Notes: generated by a model from the letters alone, not told the origin. A DNA stretch of 64,000 bases from Euptelea pleiosperma (GCA_035048495.1 CM068545.1:13971702-14035701), one strand, 5' to 3'. Positions 33,414 to 45,356 are shown, counted from the first letter of the stretch. Numbers and translations are program-made.

Positions 33414-35474
33414 AGTATGGGAGGGTCTTATAATCCAACCAGAAAGCTTTTCTATCGATCTTCCTATCTGAACCGAATGACCCATATCTAATGTCAAAAA
33501 TCATTCTGATTGAACAGCCATACCATTGGATCTATCAAATTCCTTTACATCCATGATTAGAACTTTGAAAATTGCTTGGCACTTTTTTCCTGAGAATGCA
33601 AAAGTCGAAATGGTTTTCATGCAATCAGGTCTCTCTTTAACGGTGACGGTCTTGTTGCAAGGGCAGGGAGGATAGTTCCTTCAGGGTTTGAGAAGGACCT
33701 CAACCCTCCTCCATACTAACGTACATGAAAGTGTTTGGATTCAATGGACTCAGGACTCCACGTTTTCTCCCAATGTGGTAGGTGGCTTTGTCAGACTCAT
33801 ATCCCCCCAAGTGCAAGTTTTGGCGGAGAGGTTACTGTTAAACAACTATTTACCCCAAAAGATTGACCTGTTGTGGAAAGGTGAAACAACTATATATACC
33901 AACGTGTCGTCGGGTCGTTGGGCTAACACAACACGTACATAAGAACACATCATCCGGTAACACATCCTCTCAGAGTAAATACATTCTGTTAGAGACGAAC
34001 CCGCTTAAGATTGTTAAACAACCATTTAGCCACAAAAATTGACATGTTGGAGAAAGACGAAACAACTATGTATACCAATAGATCGTCGGGCCAACACAAC
34101 ACATGCATGGGAACACATCATCCGCTAACAAGGTTAATCTCTTTCATTTCCTAGTGTTGCTTATATGAGGCAAACGCTTAGCGAATCAAATTCTAAACCC
34201 ACACAACCCATCCTGAAAAAAAAACCTAGTCCTTACATAACCACTTGAAAAATTAAAAATAAAAAGCCTTACCCTTTCACACAAAGCTGGCACAGTCTTT
34301 TCTTACACTTGCTCGGGCAAGAAAACTTTGAAAACCGCCTTTAGATTCCTCTAAGACCACCTATTTTCATCAAAACCACATTCCCAATACCGCTCTGCCA
34401 ATTTCGTTGATTTTTCAGCTTAAGAGGAACAAGAAATACCCACAAATGAGTTTTGGCCCAACATTAATTGAAGGGTTTGGAGACTCAAACTTTATGAAGT
34501 CCGGGCCGTCCGGCTTGTATGGAACCGGGTCTCATACAAAATTTGATGGGACCCTTCCCAAATATGGCACCATCTATCAAGCACATGGGCCCCATGAATG
34601 TTGCCCACCTCTTTGTGGACCTTTACACCAAAAATCAGCTTGATTGTTGATTCCGAGCGTTCGTTTGTTTTATTTTTATTTTTTTGTCATGGGCTCGGAG
34701 AATAGGGCATGGATGAATTCCAGGCCCATGATTAAAAAAACCTCAAATCCAACGACTAGAAATCACCAATCATGCTGTTTTGGTTTGTGGATCCATTAAC
34801 GAGTGGGCCAATTACTTACAAGAAAAAAACTCGGCACATTTTGGAAGAGCTCCATCAAACTTTGTATGAAAGCCCAAGTCGGAATCAACTTTATGGACCC
34901 ATATTTGCTCCTTGTCAGGTACTTTCCTGACCACCTAATTGAAGATGATTCTTAATGCCTCTACGGATAATTCGTCTCTTTCTCTTAACTTCCCATTAGT
35001 AGTGGGGGGAAAATTTTTAGCTCCTAGCGGCTAGATCAGACTTTGATCCTTCCCCTCCCCAAAAAAAAAAAGGTTAGGTGGCAGAGTCCTCTTGGTCAAC
35101 CTAAACCAAAAATTAGCCTGAGCGGTGATTTCTAGCCATTCCAACTGAGTCCCCAAAAATACTTAAATCCAACGGCTAGAATAACCTCATGATAAATGTT
35201 GAATCCAATGGATAGAATTCACTGATCAGACCAATTTTTATTTGTGGGTCCAATAAGGGATGGACCAAATAATCATACGAGCTACCTTCCCCTAAGTTTT
35301 TTCTTGCTACGAAGGATTCAAAAAAAAAAAAAACACAGTGGGTGGACGTAAAAGCAAATAAAACACATAACATAACAATCAAAGATTACATATGATGACG
35401 TACATAGGATGCCAAGGACCCCTAACAAAACAAAAAAGGGTACACTATAATACAATGTGGTAAAAGAGTTGTAA
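33414..35474. repeat. Repeat-rich spacer between ELMO and EPF1-like genes
   Basis: Two direct, diverged copies (about 33838-33950 and 34015-34130) share GTTAAACAACTATTTA-CCC, GA-AAAG-GAAACAACTAT, GTCGGG and AACACATCATCCG. They match the 3' part of the SINE-like element at 56.4 kb. Common-core MITE fragments lie near 34540-34820 and 35090-35280. No gene is recognised. Confidence 0.5.
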
Positions 35475-35973
35475 TCATGGGACAGGATAAGATTTGCTAT
35501 TACACATGCATTTATATGCCATGGGGCATGTCTCTGCCTCCTCAAGCGACGCACACACAAAGCTTACCATCACTAGTCTACATGGCGAGCATGAACCGCA
35601 AGCGTGCGAACAATCAGGTAAGCTCGACCCTGCGATTTGAAGTGTATCTGGTCCCCTCGGCTTATTTGGCCTCCTTTCCCGGTTAAAGTCTGCTTTCATC
35701 ATCACGCCGTCTCTCGCTATAGGCTGTCTGGAATGGTGATGACTACGATCTGTGGAACATGACAATAGTAACCCTTAAGAAGGGAAATACATACATACAT
35801 ACATACATACATACATACATGCATACATACATTGTAATATAAAGTCAAAAGATGGACTAGAAAAAGGAGGAGGACATACGTGAGCGAGGCTGGCCAATGT
35901 GCCTACCAGACATAACTGTAGGAAGGAGGAGGAGAATGGCGAGAACCAGCGCGACGAAAATTGAAATCCTCAT
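35475..35973 (-). CDS. EPF1: EPIDERMAL PATTERNING FACTOR 1-like secreted peptide (122 aa)
   Basis: Exon 1 is 35973-35880 and exon 2 is 35749-35475; splice phase 1, intron from GTATGT to CCACAG. The joined frame is 122 residues. Residues 1 to about 22 (MRISIFVALVLAILLLLPTV) form a signal peptide. A variable propeptide with basic residues follows. The C-terminal mature region from about residue 72 has eight cysteines in the EPF order: DCSHACGSC, SPCRLVMVSF, then ETCPMAYKCMC, ending KSYPVP. The HACGSCSPCRLVMVSFVCAS and PMAYKCMC forms are those of EPF1 rather than EPF2, EPFL6 or STOMAGEN. Known role: secreted by guard-cell lineage cells, perceived by ERECTA-family kinases with TMM, enforcing one-cell stomatal spacing. 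The gene looks intact. Orthology is by motif memory, not a tree. Confidence 0.92.
35787..35832. repeat. (CATA)n microsatellite in the EPF1-like intron
   Basis: About eleven tetranucleotide units with one GCAT interruption. It lies in the only intron, about 40 bp upstream of the exon 2 acceptor on the coding strand, and would be a convenient polymorphic marker. Confidence 0.95.
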
Positions 35974-36036
35974 GGCTTTGATCTTTTGATTAATAAGTTT
36001 GGTTGAGTGAGGTGGTAAGAAAGAGAGGGCGGAGAT

Positions 36037-36047
36037 GTATATTTAAA
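36037..36047 (-). promoter_or_regulatory. TATA-like box of the EPF1-like gene
   Basis: Minus-strand TTTAAATATAC lies about 65 bp upstream of the ATG at 35973. The position suits a plant TATA box with a short leader. Confidence 0.5.
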
Positions 36048-36689
36048 GGAGAGACAAAAAAAAAAGATGTTATTGAAGCAAATCACAGGGCGGGTATGCT
36101 GAGAGGTGGTAGGGATCACATGAAAGAGAACAGAGAAATGGGGAGGGATCACAGGGTTGAGCATGGGATGAGTGAAAAAACGTTGCTGAGTTTTGCTTCT
36201 TTTCACGGAAGTGCACGCTTTCAGCAACTTGTGGAAGGGAGAGGGAGGAATTCCGGAACTTCTTTTACGTGAATCTCTGACTGACTTGGCACTTGGCAGT
36301 GCCAAGGCCTTTAATTTACAAGCGACGTGAGATGAGCTATCTCAAAAGCTCACTTGGGAGATCATAAATTACCCATTCGGAATCTAATGTGACCCGTCAT
36401 TAATGCGTACTCCTCGTGTTACGTTACTCTTAGAATTTAATGCAGTATTAGCTAGCTCTGCTACTTTGTTTTGGTTTAGCTATTATAACATGGATCCATG
36501 GTTTTTCATCCTCAATGGACCATAACCAACATATAAACAAGTGGCCCTAAATCATGGATCAGGACCGTTCCTTTAAATGTCATCAACAAATATTGATGAG
36601 GCACAAAAAGAAAACAAATCACGCTGACAATTGGACTATCTTAGCCGTTAAATCCAGTGCTGAAGCTAGGAAAGTAGAACTTTGATTAG

Positions 36690-36990
36690 GGACCTCTGAT
36701 GGAGAACCACATGGCAGACTTTTAAGAGACCAGTGACCGTATTGATGTTTAGCCCATCCTAGGTGGACCTACATACCAAAAATCAACCTGAGATTCCAAA
36801 CCTTTGGATCTTTGTACTCCCAATAATGCTCGTATATATATATTTCACAGTTAAAAAGCAACCTATGAAAACGATTCTAATCCAATGCTTAGAAATCACT
36901 AATCAGGCTAAAGTTTGGTCCGTAGGTCAACCTAGGGTTGGGCCAACATCCATAGATCAGCAATCTGGAAGAGTGTGCCAAATTGGCTCC
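36690..36990. repeat. Common-core foldback MITE relic
   Basis: Left arm CACATGGCAGACTTTTAAGAG...GATGTTTAGCCCATCCTAGG and right arm GTCAACCTAGGGTTGGGCCAACATCC...GAAGAGTGTGCC pair imperfectly. Confidence 0.6.
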
Positions 36991-37124
36991 TACTATGGTT
37001 TGTCGTCAATGCTCTACTCAAGCTAGGATGTCTCTAGGATCCCAAAAAAAATTAGGGTAGTACACAAGCATTTACAAGGTCGGGTAAGGCCGTAAGGGTC
37101 CATTGAGGATGATAATTTCATCAA

Positions 37125-37506
37125 GGGTCCGGCTCCGTTGACAGATCTAAAATGACAGGCAAATGACGGGGACACAATATATAAAAGCCAGATGGCACAC
37201 TGTTACAGGACTCTGACCGTACAGATGTTTGTCCTATCCCATGGTGGATCTACAAACCAAAAATCATCCTGATTAGTGATTTATAAGTGTTGCATCTTTG
37301 TACCTCAAATACTGCTCAAATTCCCACAGTTGAGATCAGCCCATGAACATAAGTCCAATCCAAAGCCTATAAATCACTAATCAGGCTGATTTTTGGTTTT
37401 AGGTCCACCATGGGATAGGACAAACATCCATACAGTCAGAGTCCTGTAAGAGTGTGCCACATGGCTTATATTGTGTCCTTTTAGATCTGTCAACGGAGCC
37501 CGACCC
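37125..37506. mobile_element. MITE family C, complete, perfect 9-bp TSD
   Basis: 382 bp. Ends GGGTCCGGCTCCGTTGACAG and CTGTCAACGGAGCCCGACCC are long inverted repeats. The exact target duplication TTTCATCAA lies at 37116-37124 and 37507-37515. The inner core carries GGCACACTGTTACAGGACTC, GATGTTTGTCCTATCCC and the complements. It is the cleanest copy of this family in the window. Confidence 0.94.
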
Positions 37507-37619
37507 TTTCATCAAACCGCACATATTTTTGTCCTGTATATCGGTGGGATAGCATTTTCCTTGTACTTTTCTCTCTCACGGACGAGAACACCTCCTGCCG
37601 AGTAGAGCTTTGATGACGG

Positions 37620-37815
37620 ACCACAGTATAAGCCACACGGCACACTCTTAGAGATCATGTTTGGCCCAACCTAGGTGGTCCTACAGACCACAAATTAGCG
37701 TGATTAACCATGGAATTCGAACACTATTTGGAGATCCTTGTAGGTCCCCCTAGGGATGGGCCAAACATCAATAAGTCTCTAAGAGTGCCATGTGGCTCAT
37801 ACTCTGGTCCGTCAG
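37620..37815. repeat. Deleted common-core MITE
   Basis: Retains both arm ends (ATAAGCCACACGGCACACTC and GAGTGCCATGTGGCTCAT) but much of the interior is missing, so the whole unit is about 190 bp instead of 300. Confidence 0.6.
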
Positions 37816-38194
37816 CAACGTTGATGAGGGACGTCCGTAGCAAAGTTCTACTCCCTTCCCTGAGCATTACGAGGAGGTGCGGTGGTTATATAACTTGTAC
37901 ACATGGCATGCATTAAAGCCGTTATTGAACCGACTTTGTCTGGCTCAGCTGATCAAAGGATCTTCTTTCCTCTTCAATTGTAAGATAGATATGCGTGTTG
38001 ATGTCTTCAATGCGTAGGCTATGCATCTTTTCAGAAACATGCATGAATCCAACGGTTAAATTCACTCCTTAAAATGTGCTAAAATATAACTGTTAGAGAT
38101 AACCAATCAATGCCCCCACCAATTTTTTGGTGTGAAATTTTGTGTCAAATTTGTGTCCCCTGATCCTTCTTTTAATGCCTGAATTTGTTGTTAA

Positions 38195-39560
38195 CTAGTG
38201 GGTGGCCTGTGCCCTTGGCACTCCCGACATAGAATTTGTCAAAATTGGGTGTGAGTGGCTGAGATTCACCATCCTTTTGGGTGATAAGACCTCGGCCCTT
38301 CTTTGTTGAAGTGGGGAGATAACCACTGTGCCCATGGTGTTTGCCAAAATCGGGTCGACTGGCTGAGATCCACCGTCTATTTGGGGGGATAAGATCTTGG
38401 CCCTTCTTTGTTGAAACCTATAAGAGCGGGTATAAATGGGGAGACAACCGCTGTGTTTTGTTATATAGACTAGTGGGTGCCCCGTGCCATCGGCACTCCT
38501 TGACAAAGCATTTGCCAAAATCAGGTGAGAGGCGGAGATCCACCGTCCATTTGGGGGAGGATTAGATCTCGGCCCTTCTTTGTTGATGCTTATAAGAGGA
38601 GGTATAAGTGGGGCGACAACCAATGTGTTTTGTTATATAGAATAGTAAATGGCCCATGCCCACGGCACTCTCCGACAAAAGCGTTTGCAAAAATTGGGTG
38701 CCTTTGGCACTCAAACGGTATAACGGACTGGGGCGTTACCGTTTTTCCATTATAACGACTATTATAACGGATTGTAATGCACAGAAGGAGAAATGGGAAA
38801 ATAACATAAATAACAAAAAATAACGGCGTTGAAATTTAAATTTTGAATAAATTGAGGTCAAATGAGGTGGATTGAGTGGCTGAAATCTAACCGTCCACAT
38901 TAGATCGATGGATTTGATCTCAACCACTCTTTATCTAACCGTCCACATTAGATGGATGGATAAGATAAGAAAATACAAGTAAGTTGTCTTGATATATGCT
39001 TGGGTGGCCTGTGCCCGAGGCACTTTCCGACAAAGTGTTTGTCAAAATCGAGGTGGGAGTTAAACTCAGCCATCGATATGAAGCATAGTGGATCTCAACC
39101 ACTCATTATTGAAGCCATATAAGATAAGAGGGGTATAAGAAAACCATTAAATTTTCGTTAAATTCTATTTTTTTTTAAATTTTAAAATTTGAATTTCGAC
39201 ACCACTTTTTTCCATTAAAATCATTAAAATCCGTTAAAATCCATTTTTTTCATTTTTGCCCTTGGCCGTTTCATTCCGTTTTAACGGTAACACCCCTCTC
39301 GAGGCATAAAAAGAGGGGCTCCTAACCCTGACCCTGGGGCTATATGTAAATCCAACCCATTTCATTCCTTATATGTAGGTAAATAGTAGGTGACTTGTGC
39401 CCACGGCACTCATCGACAAAGCGTTTCTCAAAATTGGGTGTGAGTAGCTGAGATCCACTGTCCATTTGGTGCATGTTATAAGATCTCTGCCATCCTTTAT
39501 GAAGCCGGATAAGAAGGGGAGACAACCGTCCTGTTTTATTATATAGATATTTCCAATTGA
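38195..39560. repeat. Degenerate ~170-bp tandem/dispersed repeat cluster
   Basis: Six variant copies of GTGGGTGGCCCGTGCC-C-GGCACTC, CGACAAAGCGTTTG-CAAAATCGGGTG and GGCTGAGATCCACCGTCC-TTTGG start near 38197, 38320, 38470, 38643, 39000 and 39390. Several end in TGTTTTGTTATATAGA. The 38470 to 38643 step is about 173 bp. Between 38700 and 39300 lies an insert with AACGG-type sequence. The conceptual proteins here are repetitive and not real genes. Confidence 0.75.
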
Positions 39561-41739
39561 ACATTTCCAAAGCAACTTTTCACTGGCACGTGAAAGAATG
39601 AAAATTAAATTAAAATGTCGTAGCTACCATATGTAGTTCAGCCCAAATTAAACCACAAATTATTCAATGAAGTAAGCAATTTTGTGTAAAAAAATAGGTG
39701 AGCTTGTAATTTTTTACTAGGGAGCTAGTCATCTGGGGCCTCGCTTGTCCCCGGTAAGAAATTTATAATCTATACTAAAGCTAACGCATAGGAGCCCAAT
39801 TTTCTCTTTCATACACATATTCGAAAAGCGATGATAATGTTCTCTCTTCATCTTTTTTGCCACCTCAACATTTTTCTAAAAACACTCTTGACGCTTTAAT
39901 AAGAGATCCATGGTCCATCAGACAACATGCTCAAAAGATAAATTAATTGTTGCCTCATAGACCATGGATTTCTTAAATCCAACGGTCAATGGCCTCAACC
40001 GCACATATGTACCATGTGCAATTCAGCCCAACCTAAACCACAAATTAATTCAGTGAAATAAGCAGTTTTGGGCAGAGATATAGATGGACTAGATTTTTAC
40101 TTGGGAGTCAACTTGGGTCTCGTTTGTTCCCTGTGAGAAATGTTTATATTAAGCTCAATCCCATTAGAATTTTACAAGGCCAAGCTATGGATGGGCCTGG
40201 TACACCATGAAAATGGGCTGCGCTCGATCCATTCTAATTTGGGCATGCCAAAGTCAAAGCCCAACCCCATCAAACAACCAGAAAGACCAATATGCTTTTT
40301 TAGTGAAATTCTCATTTATTGCCAAATAGCCCACCTTTCAGTCGTCACCATCTCTCTACCTGATGCAGGTTATCATGGTGGTTGAAGGGCTAAGCTTGTG
40401 AAAGAGAGGTTGGCACTATTGACAACCCTATCTACATGGACCAGCATGCCATATGTTGGGCCCGAACATATATCTGGTCATTTAATTTGCATAAATTTTA
40501 GGCCAGCCGCCTAGCCATATGATACATATAAACAATCTAAAATGGGCCAGGTTTGTCGACCCACCACCCAGCCCATTCTATTTGAACCCCTAATCATGGT
40601 TCAAAAAATGTCAATTATAAAGTAACGAAAAGAATGGCTGTTATAACGGATTTGGACCTCCCCCGTTACGTAATGTAACATTTTAACGCTCAAAAAAATC
40701 AACCGTTACACCTATTGATCACTTCTATTTCCATAGGTTGGTAGGTTTCTACTTCCAGTCTTGTTATTTTTTATATTCTATAGTTAGCCAAGAATTCTGT
40801 AGGTAGGTCAAATTTTACAAAATAAACTCTTCAAAGAATTTTTGTTAGGTAAAAAAGAAAACATGGAATTTGAATGAATAGTTAAACAGAGCAACATGGA
40901 GGCTGCATAGAACCTTCTTCTTGGGAATATAAATTAATTATAAGGAGCCACTGAACAAAAGTGAGGGTAGGCTTTGTAAGTGATTTTAGATCAAAATATA
41001 GAGTGGAAAACAATGAGTGAGTGCTCAGTTGGATTTGAGATGATTGGGGATATATTTCTTGACATTCCAAGATATGAAGGATAATTTTGGCTTTTTCTTT
41101 TTGAAATTTGGTTTTGAGTGGAAGGTGGTGGTTGTGATGTCCAAATTGTCTATATTTATATATGTGGACCCCTCACAGATCATTGGCAAGTGAGTTGGCC
41201 CTACAATGATTCCATCTGAGATGGGGGTTAGTGGCCCATCACCATCTTATGAAATGTTACACTATCCAGCTAGGTTTAGATAGCTGTCTCATGCTGGACT
41301 TCACATCTCTCTCTCTCTCTCTCTCTCCCCATTGTCCATCAACTAAGCTCACTAATGGAAATGAAATCCAAATATTTGGTGTTCAGATTTCGGTAGAGGT
41401 CGAAACCAAAATTACGGGTAGTTGGAATGTGTTTCCTCAGACCCTTCACTTTGTGATATGTGGCACGCAATCATTGGGTGCATGAAGCGACGGGATTTTT
41501 GAAGGGGCGATCCCGCGCCACATATACCTGGGGTTAGGATTTAGTTTTAGAGAAAACTTTTTAAGAAGTTATTATGGGTATTGGCTCATGATGGCCGCTT
41601 CGAAAAAATTTCTCTGTTTAGGAATACTTGTCGTGCAAAGCAGAATGGAACCGTTGCAACATCCCTACCTGGAGCGATGTTGGACCCTTAACCCCTCTCT
41701 GAATTCAATCTTGATTAGACAGTGAAGGGTTGGCTAATG
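39561..41739. other. Gene-free region
   Basis: No coding exon recognised. A stretch near 40600-40710 carries AACGG/CCGTTA motifs shared with 63521-63909. A (CT)n run lies at about 41310-41328. A strong TATA-like AT run occurs near 41150 without a gene to match. Confidence 0.35.
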
Positions 41740-41919
41740 GAGTAAAACTTCCATCACAATGGGATTGCAAATCACACAAAACACAGCCAATGAGTTCTCG
41801 GCACGTACACCTAAAAAGCAAAAGCACATGAGTACGTTGCAAAGCACTTGTGTACGTGCCGAGAACTCATTGGCTGTGTTTTGTGTGATTTACAATTTCG
41901 TGTGATGGAAGTTTTACTC
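41740..41919. mobile_element. MITE family D, 180 bp, 9-bp TSD
   Basis: Ends GAGTAAAACTTCCATCACA and TGTGATGGAAGTTTTACTC; almost the whole element is a palindrome (CACAGCCAATGAGTTCTCGG against its complement). The flanks TGGCTAATG (41731-41739) and TGCCTAATG (41920-41928) are a 9-bp target duplication with one mismatch. Confidence 0.92.
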
Positions 41920-42065
41920 TGCCTAATGTGGTGGCGAGTAGTTGGGTGGTTCGTGTCCACGTGAAATGTGAAAGGTCGCAGCTAAGGTCAGTCTGCACGT
42001 GTCAAGTGTCAACTGACAAGACGGTCTACCAAGTACGTACCGACATGTTTCAAGGGGGTCCCTTA

Positions 42066-42324
42066 GAGTAAAACTTCGGTCACAGCCAATCACTAGGTGG
42101 ACCTATAAACCTGTTCAGTGATTTCTTAGCGTTGGATTGAAGATATTTTCATGGGTTGATTTTAACAGTAAGAATTTGAGCGTTATTTTGGGTGCAAAGA
42201 TCCAAAGGTTGTAAATGACTAATCAGGCTGATTTTTGTTTACAGGTCCAGCGAGGGACTAGCCTCAGCGCCCTCTAATAGTGTGCCCGTGCCTCGTATTG
42301 TTGGCTGTGACCGAAGTTTTACTC
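42066..42324. mobile_element. Chimeric MITE: family-D ends around the common core
   Basis: Ends GAGTAAAACTTCGGTCACAG and CTGTGACCGAAGTTTTACTC are those of the D family. The interior, however, is the GGTGGACCTA / TAATCAGGCTGATTTTTG core of the larger MITEs. Flanks are not clearly duplicated. This is the clearest case of ends and interior from different families. Confidence 0.78.
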
Positions 42325-42377
42325 CCCTATTATCAACTAATCTCACCTGAGATATGTTTCAACTTCAAACGTAAATT

Positions 42378-42700
42378 GTTGAGTAAAACTTTGATTACAG
42401 CGCCCTGTCATAAGCCGATGACAGGGCGCAATATGAGCCACACGGCACCCTTTTAGAGGACTTTGACTGTATGGATGTTTGGCCAATCCCTAGGTGGACC
42501 TACAAACCAAAAATCAGCCAGATTAGTGATTTTTAGGCGTTGGAATGGAATTATTATCACGCGTTAATTTTAACCATGTGAATTTGAGCATTATTGACCA
42601 TTATTTCAAGTACAAAGATCCAAAGGTTTGAAATCACTAATGAAGCTGATTTTTGGTTTGTAGGTCCACCTAGGGATGGCCAAACATCCATACTAGATGG
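42378..42700. repeat. Common-core MITE, right end lost
   Basis: Begins with a D-like GAGTAAAACTTTGATTAC and an internal CGCCCTGTCATaagccGATGACAGGGCG hairpin, then GCCACACGGCACCC and GGATGTTTGGCCAATCCC. The complementary arm stops at CAAACATCCATACTAG with no terminal module. Confidence 0.65.
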
Positions 42701-43828
42701 TTCCCATGGATTTCATCGTCCAATGAAAAACCCACTTTACCAAAGTCATGAGGGTTATTATGAAAACCTAAGCCATTTTGTACTTGATTTTCTTTTAATC
42801 TCTTTTGTTATGTTAGGTAAGGATAGGAATATTGTCCACCCAAAGCATTATCCAATCAGTCAATTCTACTTCATCGATCCAAACATCTATGATTTATTAA
42901 GACAATTATTCTACTCTTAACATAGTCTTTCAGAATTGTTTTTATCCAAACAACTTTTTATTCTTCCAGACATCTCTTAATGTATTTATTCACATTCTGC
43001 CAGAACTGTCCCTCTCTCCATTTTTTTTTTTTTTTATGTGGGAGCATCAACGATCTACTCCTACGACACCTGGCTATACCTAGCTACCAGAAGAAAAAAA
43101 AGTGTTATAAAGAGACTACTTTCAAATGTAAAAGAGGTTTAATCATATTTACTATTTATAGTAAATTCTCGTTTTTACTATTTTTATTAAATTCTAATTT
43201 TATTTCATTTTAGTAAATTTTATTTTACTCCTTTTAAACAGGTCTAAGAAATTCTAAAAGATATCTTAGGTGAGATTAGTTGTGATTGACTTGATACGAT
43301 TCTGCTACATCAGTTGTAGGATCCGCGATTCAAGCCTTTCAGGGAGACTCGTTAATTGTTATATGGTTGCAGAGACTTTAATAGCATAGTTGACTCATGC
43401 CTTCATTAACAGAAATCAGATTCAGGGTGATGAACGAGTCATACCCAATGATAGAGATCTATGTAATCATGGAACAACTCAAAATTCTCTGAACTTGATC
43501 GAGACCAAGTTCTTTAAAACTTGGTGGGTTTGATGTAGGAGTGTCCAGGCTACGATGTACTCACACTACACCGAATCATACCTCTAAATAGAATTAGTGG
43601 GTTCATAATGGGAGAAAGAATAAAAGTTCAACCAAATTATGAAAGAGGTTCAACAAGAAAACTTTTTCAATTACCAAAGAGGTTTAATTTAATTATATTT
43701 ACTAGTTGTAATAAATCTCATTTTTACTGTTTATAAGGCTCATTTTTTTTTTCTTGTAGTAAATTCACCTCCCCCCCCCCCCCCCCCCCCTTTTTCTGAA
43801 CTCAGCTGGCATTCAATTTTTTTTTATT
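42701..43828. other. Gene-free AT-rich region with a C20-type run
   Basis: No gene recognised. A long C homopolymer lies near 43771-43790. Frames here are short and unsupported. Confidence 0.35.
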
Positions 43829-44500
43829 AAATGAAAATGATGAAGCTCGCTACGATGACAAATCCTGATATCATACATGTAATGGCTTGGTAGGAATATA
43901 TTGTGATATATATTAGAGGTTCAATTTACTGAAATTCCAGATATTCAACTCTTGCAACCACTTGGGCGCTTGTTTACTAGTGGTCTGCTCATTAATTGTA
44001 TGTGAGAAGGACTGTAGGGGCCTTTTGGAAGAAGTAGCTAGCAAATTATTAAATGAGAAAGTTTCAATCCAAAGGGCAGCTAATTTAGTGGCTTTGTAGG
44101 AGCAAAAGGTACATTATTGCCCAATGAAAAGTAGATAAAGGGGCAACCATGGTTGACACCATGGGATCACCACTCATTTTCTTTTCTAATATTATTTGAA
44201 CCAACATCAATTTTTAATTAATAGAATTTTATATATCGGATGTAGATAAAATAGTGAAATGGAAAATGGTGACACTCGCTATGACGACAAATCATGATAT
44301 CATGCATGTAAATGCCTTGGTTAGGAATATTGGGATATATATTGGGGTTTCAATTCCCTGGAATTCCAGATGTTTAGCTCTTGCAACCACTTGGGTGCTT
44401 AGTCTTTTATGTTTACTTGGCCTGCTCATTAATTGTACACGAATGATTGTTGGGGCCTTTTAGAAGAAGTGGCAAAATATGAAAGTTTCAATCCAAAGGG
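43829..44500 (+). repeat. Local direct duplication of about 245 bp
   Basis: Copies at about 43829-44080 and 44256-44500 share, in order, TGATATCAT-CATGTAA, CTCTTGCAACCACTTGGG, CTGCTCATTAATTGTA, GGGGCCTTTT-GAAGAAGT and GAAAGTTTCAATCCAAAGGG, separated by about 175 bp. Divergence is moderate. No coding signal. Confidence 0.75.
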
Positions 44501-44629
44501 AAAAATATGAAACACGCCCACACGCCAATGCTTGCAAAAAAAAAAGAAAAACAAAGGAACAAAAAGTACTCCATTCGTAATTCTCATTTAATAAATGCCC
44601 CTTGGTATGTTTTTATTTACCTTTCAAGC

Positions 44630-44890
44630 CATCATGTTTGGTCCATCTCTAGATGGACCTACACACAGATTAGTTATTTCAAACCTTTGGATTTGAGTAC
44701 CTCAAATAATGTTCGAAATCTATGGTTAAAAATCAACTCCTAAAAATGACTCCAATCGAATGCTTAGAAATAACTAATCTGACTTTTCATTTGCATGTAG
44801 GTCCACTTAGGGATGGGCCAACAATCCATGTGGTCAGTGATCTCTAAGAACATGCCACATGTAAGGTGCACGTGCATCATATATATATAT
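44630..44890. repeat. Common-core MITE relic
   Basis: Arms CATGTTTGGTCCATCTCTAG-TGGACC and GGTCCACTTAGGGATGGGCC...GTGGTCAGTGATCTCTAAG pair. Outer ends are missing. A short TTTA repeat follows at about 44890-44915. Confidence 0.55.
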
Positions 44891-45309
44891 ATTTATTTAT
44901 TTATTTATTTATATATACAGTTATTAAGGGATTGATACACGAATTATTTTTCGAATGAACTATTATATTTTCAAAAGCAAAATATTATCTTTTAAATATT
45001 GAATACAGTATTTGGTAGAAAGGATTGATACACGAATTGTTTTTCGAATGAACTATCTCAGGACATTCAATGAACTAACATGTTGGCCACCAACAAAATA
45101 GAAGAACTAATAGGTGCCTAGGTGAACATCAGTATGGCAACCCAAGTTTTGGCTTTAAAATAGTTATAGATTTCTATTTTTTTATAAGCTTTTTTTTATG
45201 AGGCGTGCTTTTTGAGACATTCTAAAATGTGAGTAAGTGTTGAATCTAAAACTATGATAGATACATTATTGTCTCTTTGGGTTGTTCTATATAGAAAACT
45301 AATTTGATC

Positions 45310-45310
<1 letters not shown>

Positions 45311-45356
<46 letters not shown>
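45311..45356. repeat. (ATT)n microsatellite
   Basis: About fifteen perfect ATT units. Confidence 0.97.

Noticed and set aside
35176..35560. Minus-strand frames rich in Phe and Cys downstream of EPF1
   Set aside because: Low complexity, beyond the EPF1 stop codon, no domain.
36003..36305. Frames on both strands upstream of EPF1
   Set aside because: Lie across the probable promoter and leader; no motif or splice context.
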